Assembly: GCA_040360365.1 (NCBI GenBank)
Contig: CP136412.1
Length of the DNA: 64,000 nt
Origin: Arcanobacterium_A hippocoleae_A
GTDB lineage: Bacteria > Actinomycetota > Actinomycetes > Actinomycetales > Actinomycetaceae
Reading direction: 5' to 3' (one strand)
The notes beneath the pieces were generated by a model. That model made no database searches. It was not told where the DNA came from and saw nothing but the letters and a program-made list of their open reading frames with translations. Shown piece by piece: positions 62,575 to 64,000 of the stretch (within the stretch, counting starts at the first letter, position 1; each line of letters starts with the position of its first letter). The position numbers were made by a program, and so were the translations under genes.

Positions 62575-62745
62575 TATCTTTCTCTTTTCGTTCGCAGTTT
62601 CTTGATGTATTCAGTTTCACTTGCGCAAATGTGTACGTGCAGCGACATGAGAACGTACCCAGCTCACAAATGCAATTACTCTCTAGTCTAGTGCAAGAAA
62701 GCAGATTAAGTTAGCTTGCTTGAAGCTGAAATTGAACCAAATTGC

Positions 62746-63486
62746 TTAGTTTGTCACTAATGTGCCGATTTTTTCGCCGCGCAAAGCGCTAGTGATATTC
62801 CCTTGCTGCGTCATTCCAAAGACGCGCATCGTCATACCATTGTCTTTGCATAGAGAGAATGCTGCAGCGTCAACTACCCGCAAACCGTTTTGCAGCGCTT
62901 CATCATAGGTGAGTGAATCAAGTTTTACCGCTGCAGGATCCTGGCGCGGATCTGCAGTGTACACACCATCAACACCGTTCTTCCCCACAAGCAGTTCATC
63001 ACAGTGAAGTTCAAGCGCCCGCTGAGCGGAAACTGTGTCTGTGGAGAAGAAGGGCATACCGGCGCCGGCACCAAAATAACCACACGTCCTTTTTCAAAGT
63101 GACGGATTGCACGAAGCGGAATATATGCCTCAGCAACTTGCCCCATAGCGATTGCCGTCTGGACACGAGTAGGGACACCGGCACGTTCAAGAAAATCTTG
63201 AAGCGCAACGGAATTAATAACAGTACCGAGCATTCCCATATAGTCCGCACGTGCCCGATCCATCCCGTTTTCCTGGAGTGTTGCACCGCGGAAAAATTTC
63301 CCCGCCGACAACAATTCCGACTTGCACGCCCTCTTTTACTGCCGCAGCGATTTCTGCTGCTGTGCGCGTAAGTACCTGTGTATCAAGCCCGACGGATCCG
63401 CCTCCAAATACCTCTCCCGAAAGTTTTAGCAGTACTCGGCGCCGATTATCGCGATTAAAATCTCCAAGAACCAAGCTGTCGGCCAT
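62746..63486 (-). CDS. pyrH: UMP kinase, three frame breaks
   Basis: PyrH phosphorylates UMP to UDP. The start MADSLVLGDFNRDNRRRVLL has GGAGG six bases before the ATG at 63486. LKLSGEVFGG, VVGGGNFFRG (after correction), MDRARADYMGMLGTVINS and IFGAGAGMPFFSTDT are canonical. Two adjacent deficits (C4 run 63300-63303 and A5 run 63292-63296) and a third at the A4 run 63073-63076 are needed; the frame arithmetic agrees and gives 247 residues. rpsB and tsf, which usually precede pyrH, do not lie directly upstream. Confidence 0.95.
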
Positions 63487-63627
63487 TTTGTTCCTCCGTC
63501 GTATAAGCTTTTTATTTGATTTCATTTTTCCGGTTTGCCATGTTTATGGTTGCCCTCCCAGAGGAGCAAAACAACTCTGGCGAAAACAGGTCAAGAGCAA
63601 ACCTGACTTCCATTGAAATTGTAGCGC

Positions 63628-64000
63628 ATGAATATTTCCAATAAACTCAGGCTTATGCCGAGTTCAATGCCGAAGAAACGCCGTAAATCACTTCGTTCGC
63701 TTAGTGCGCTTGGTTGGTTTCCAAATTATCATGGCGCTTGGGCAATGATTACTATTCCGATTTTACTTGGAACTTTTTATGACGGTCTTGCCGGATTTCG
63801 TTGGCAGCACTTCGCATTGTGGATTTTCTGGTGGGCAGGATATTTCGCTTTCTTTGCTGGAATGTTATGTTTAAAAACTCGGTTCCGACGCGGGAAAAAG
63901 CCGCTGATTATCTATGGAGTGATTTCTGCCGGCAGCGGATTGCTTGTTTTGTCTGCACATCTCTACCTGCTGATTTGGGTGCCGGTTTTCGCACCTTTAA
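63628..64000 (+). CDS. YwiC-like membrane protein, truncated by window end
   Basis: The open frame runs off the right edge. A basic start (PKKRRKSLRSL) is followed by GWFPNYHGAWAMITIPILLG, the signature of the YwiC-like family, and by three or more hydrophobic helices. A second ATG at 63655 could be the start. The family is of unknown function. The gene is divergent from pyrH with about 140 bases between starts. Confidence 0.8.
   Translation, partial: MNISNKLRLMPSSMPKKRRKSLRSLSALGWFPNYHGAWAMITIPILLGTFYDGLAGFRWQHFALWIFWWAGYFAFFAGMLCLKTRFRRGKKPLIIYGVISAGSGLLVLSAHLYLLIWVPVFAPL

Overview
This window is chromosomal core DNA from an actinobacterium (Actinomycetota). By content I would guess an Actinomycetaceae- or Bifidobacteriales-like lineage with GC in the upper 40s by eye; the genus cannot be fixed from sequence alone. 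Evidence: a dcw cluster without murE, DUF3040 and DUF3046 proteins, PAC2 and HelD/HelR proteins, the lexA/nrdR and recA-recX-miaB-miaA-hflX-dinG neighbourhoods, a ClgR-type regulator, actinobacterial SOS boxes (CGAAC-N4-GTTCG), RNase J beside ftsK, and a tandem-domain DivIVA-like protein. Most genes lie on the minus strand. I see no rRNA, tRNA, CRISPR array, insertion sequence, prophage or integron.

Layout. 1-6300: mraZ-rsmH-ftsL-like-ftsI-murF-mraY (wall synthesis and division), reading leftward, with MraZ operator repeats in front. 6522-9541: DUF3040 membrane protein, DinB, PAC2 protein. 9897-14492 (plus): HelD/HelR RNA polymerase-recycling ATPase and a fatty-acyl-CoA/AMP ligase. 14641-20514: nrdR and an SOS-controlled small membrane gene facing lexA across three LexA boxes, then dinG-like helicase and hflX. 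20748-27628: methyltransferase, miaA, miaB, recX, recA (own SOS box), YbdK-type ligase. 27634-31177: class I glutamine amidotransferase, DUF3046, clgR, cinA, pgsA. 31312-36047: ftsK, rnj. 36209-43566: GNAT enzyme, M16 peptidase, pnp, rpsO, ribF, a Cys/Gly-rich small ORF, DUF421 protein. 43710-51586: hemH, truB, rbfA, infB, nusA, rimP. 51755-64000: orphan membrane-anchored protein, proS, ispG, M50 protease, dxr, DivIVA-like, rlmN, cdsA, frr, pyrH, and a YwiC-like gene running off the right edge.

Sequence quality dominates interpretation. About 50 reading-frame breaks occur in about 30 genes, many normally essential (ftsI, mraY, recA, rpsO, pyrH, cdsA, ispG, proS, infB, pnp). Every break I resolved needs exactly one extra base, nearly always in a homopolymer run. 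Restoring them gives lengths divisible by three and family-typical proteins (S15 becomes exactly 89 residues). I therefore annotate whole genes across the breaks and treat the breaks as probable under-calls, not pseudogenisation. The exceptions to check are one in-frame TAG in infB and the dense cluster of seven breaks in helD.

The least explained items are: two copies of a 300-360 nt non-coding element (28647 and 52791) with a conserved stem-loop; a helix-rich segment between convergent genes at 21452-21600; the lexA-facing SOS gene, which occupies the divS/yneA position but has no LysM domain; and a 17-bp stem directly in front of recX.
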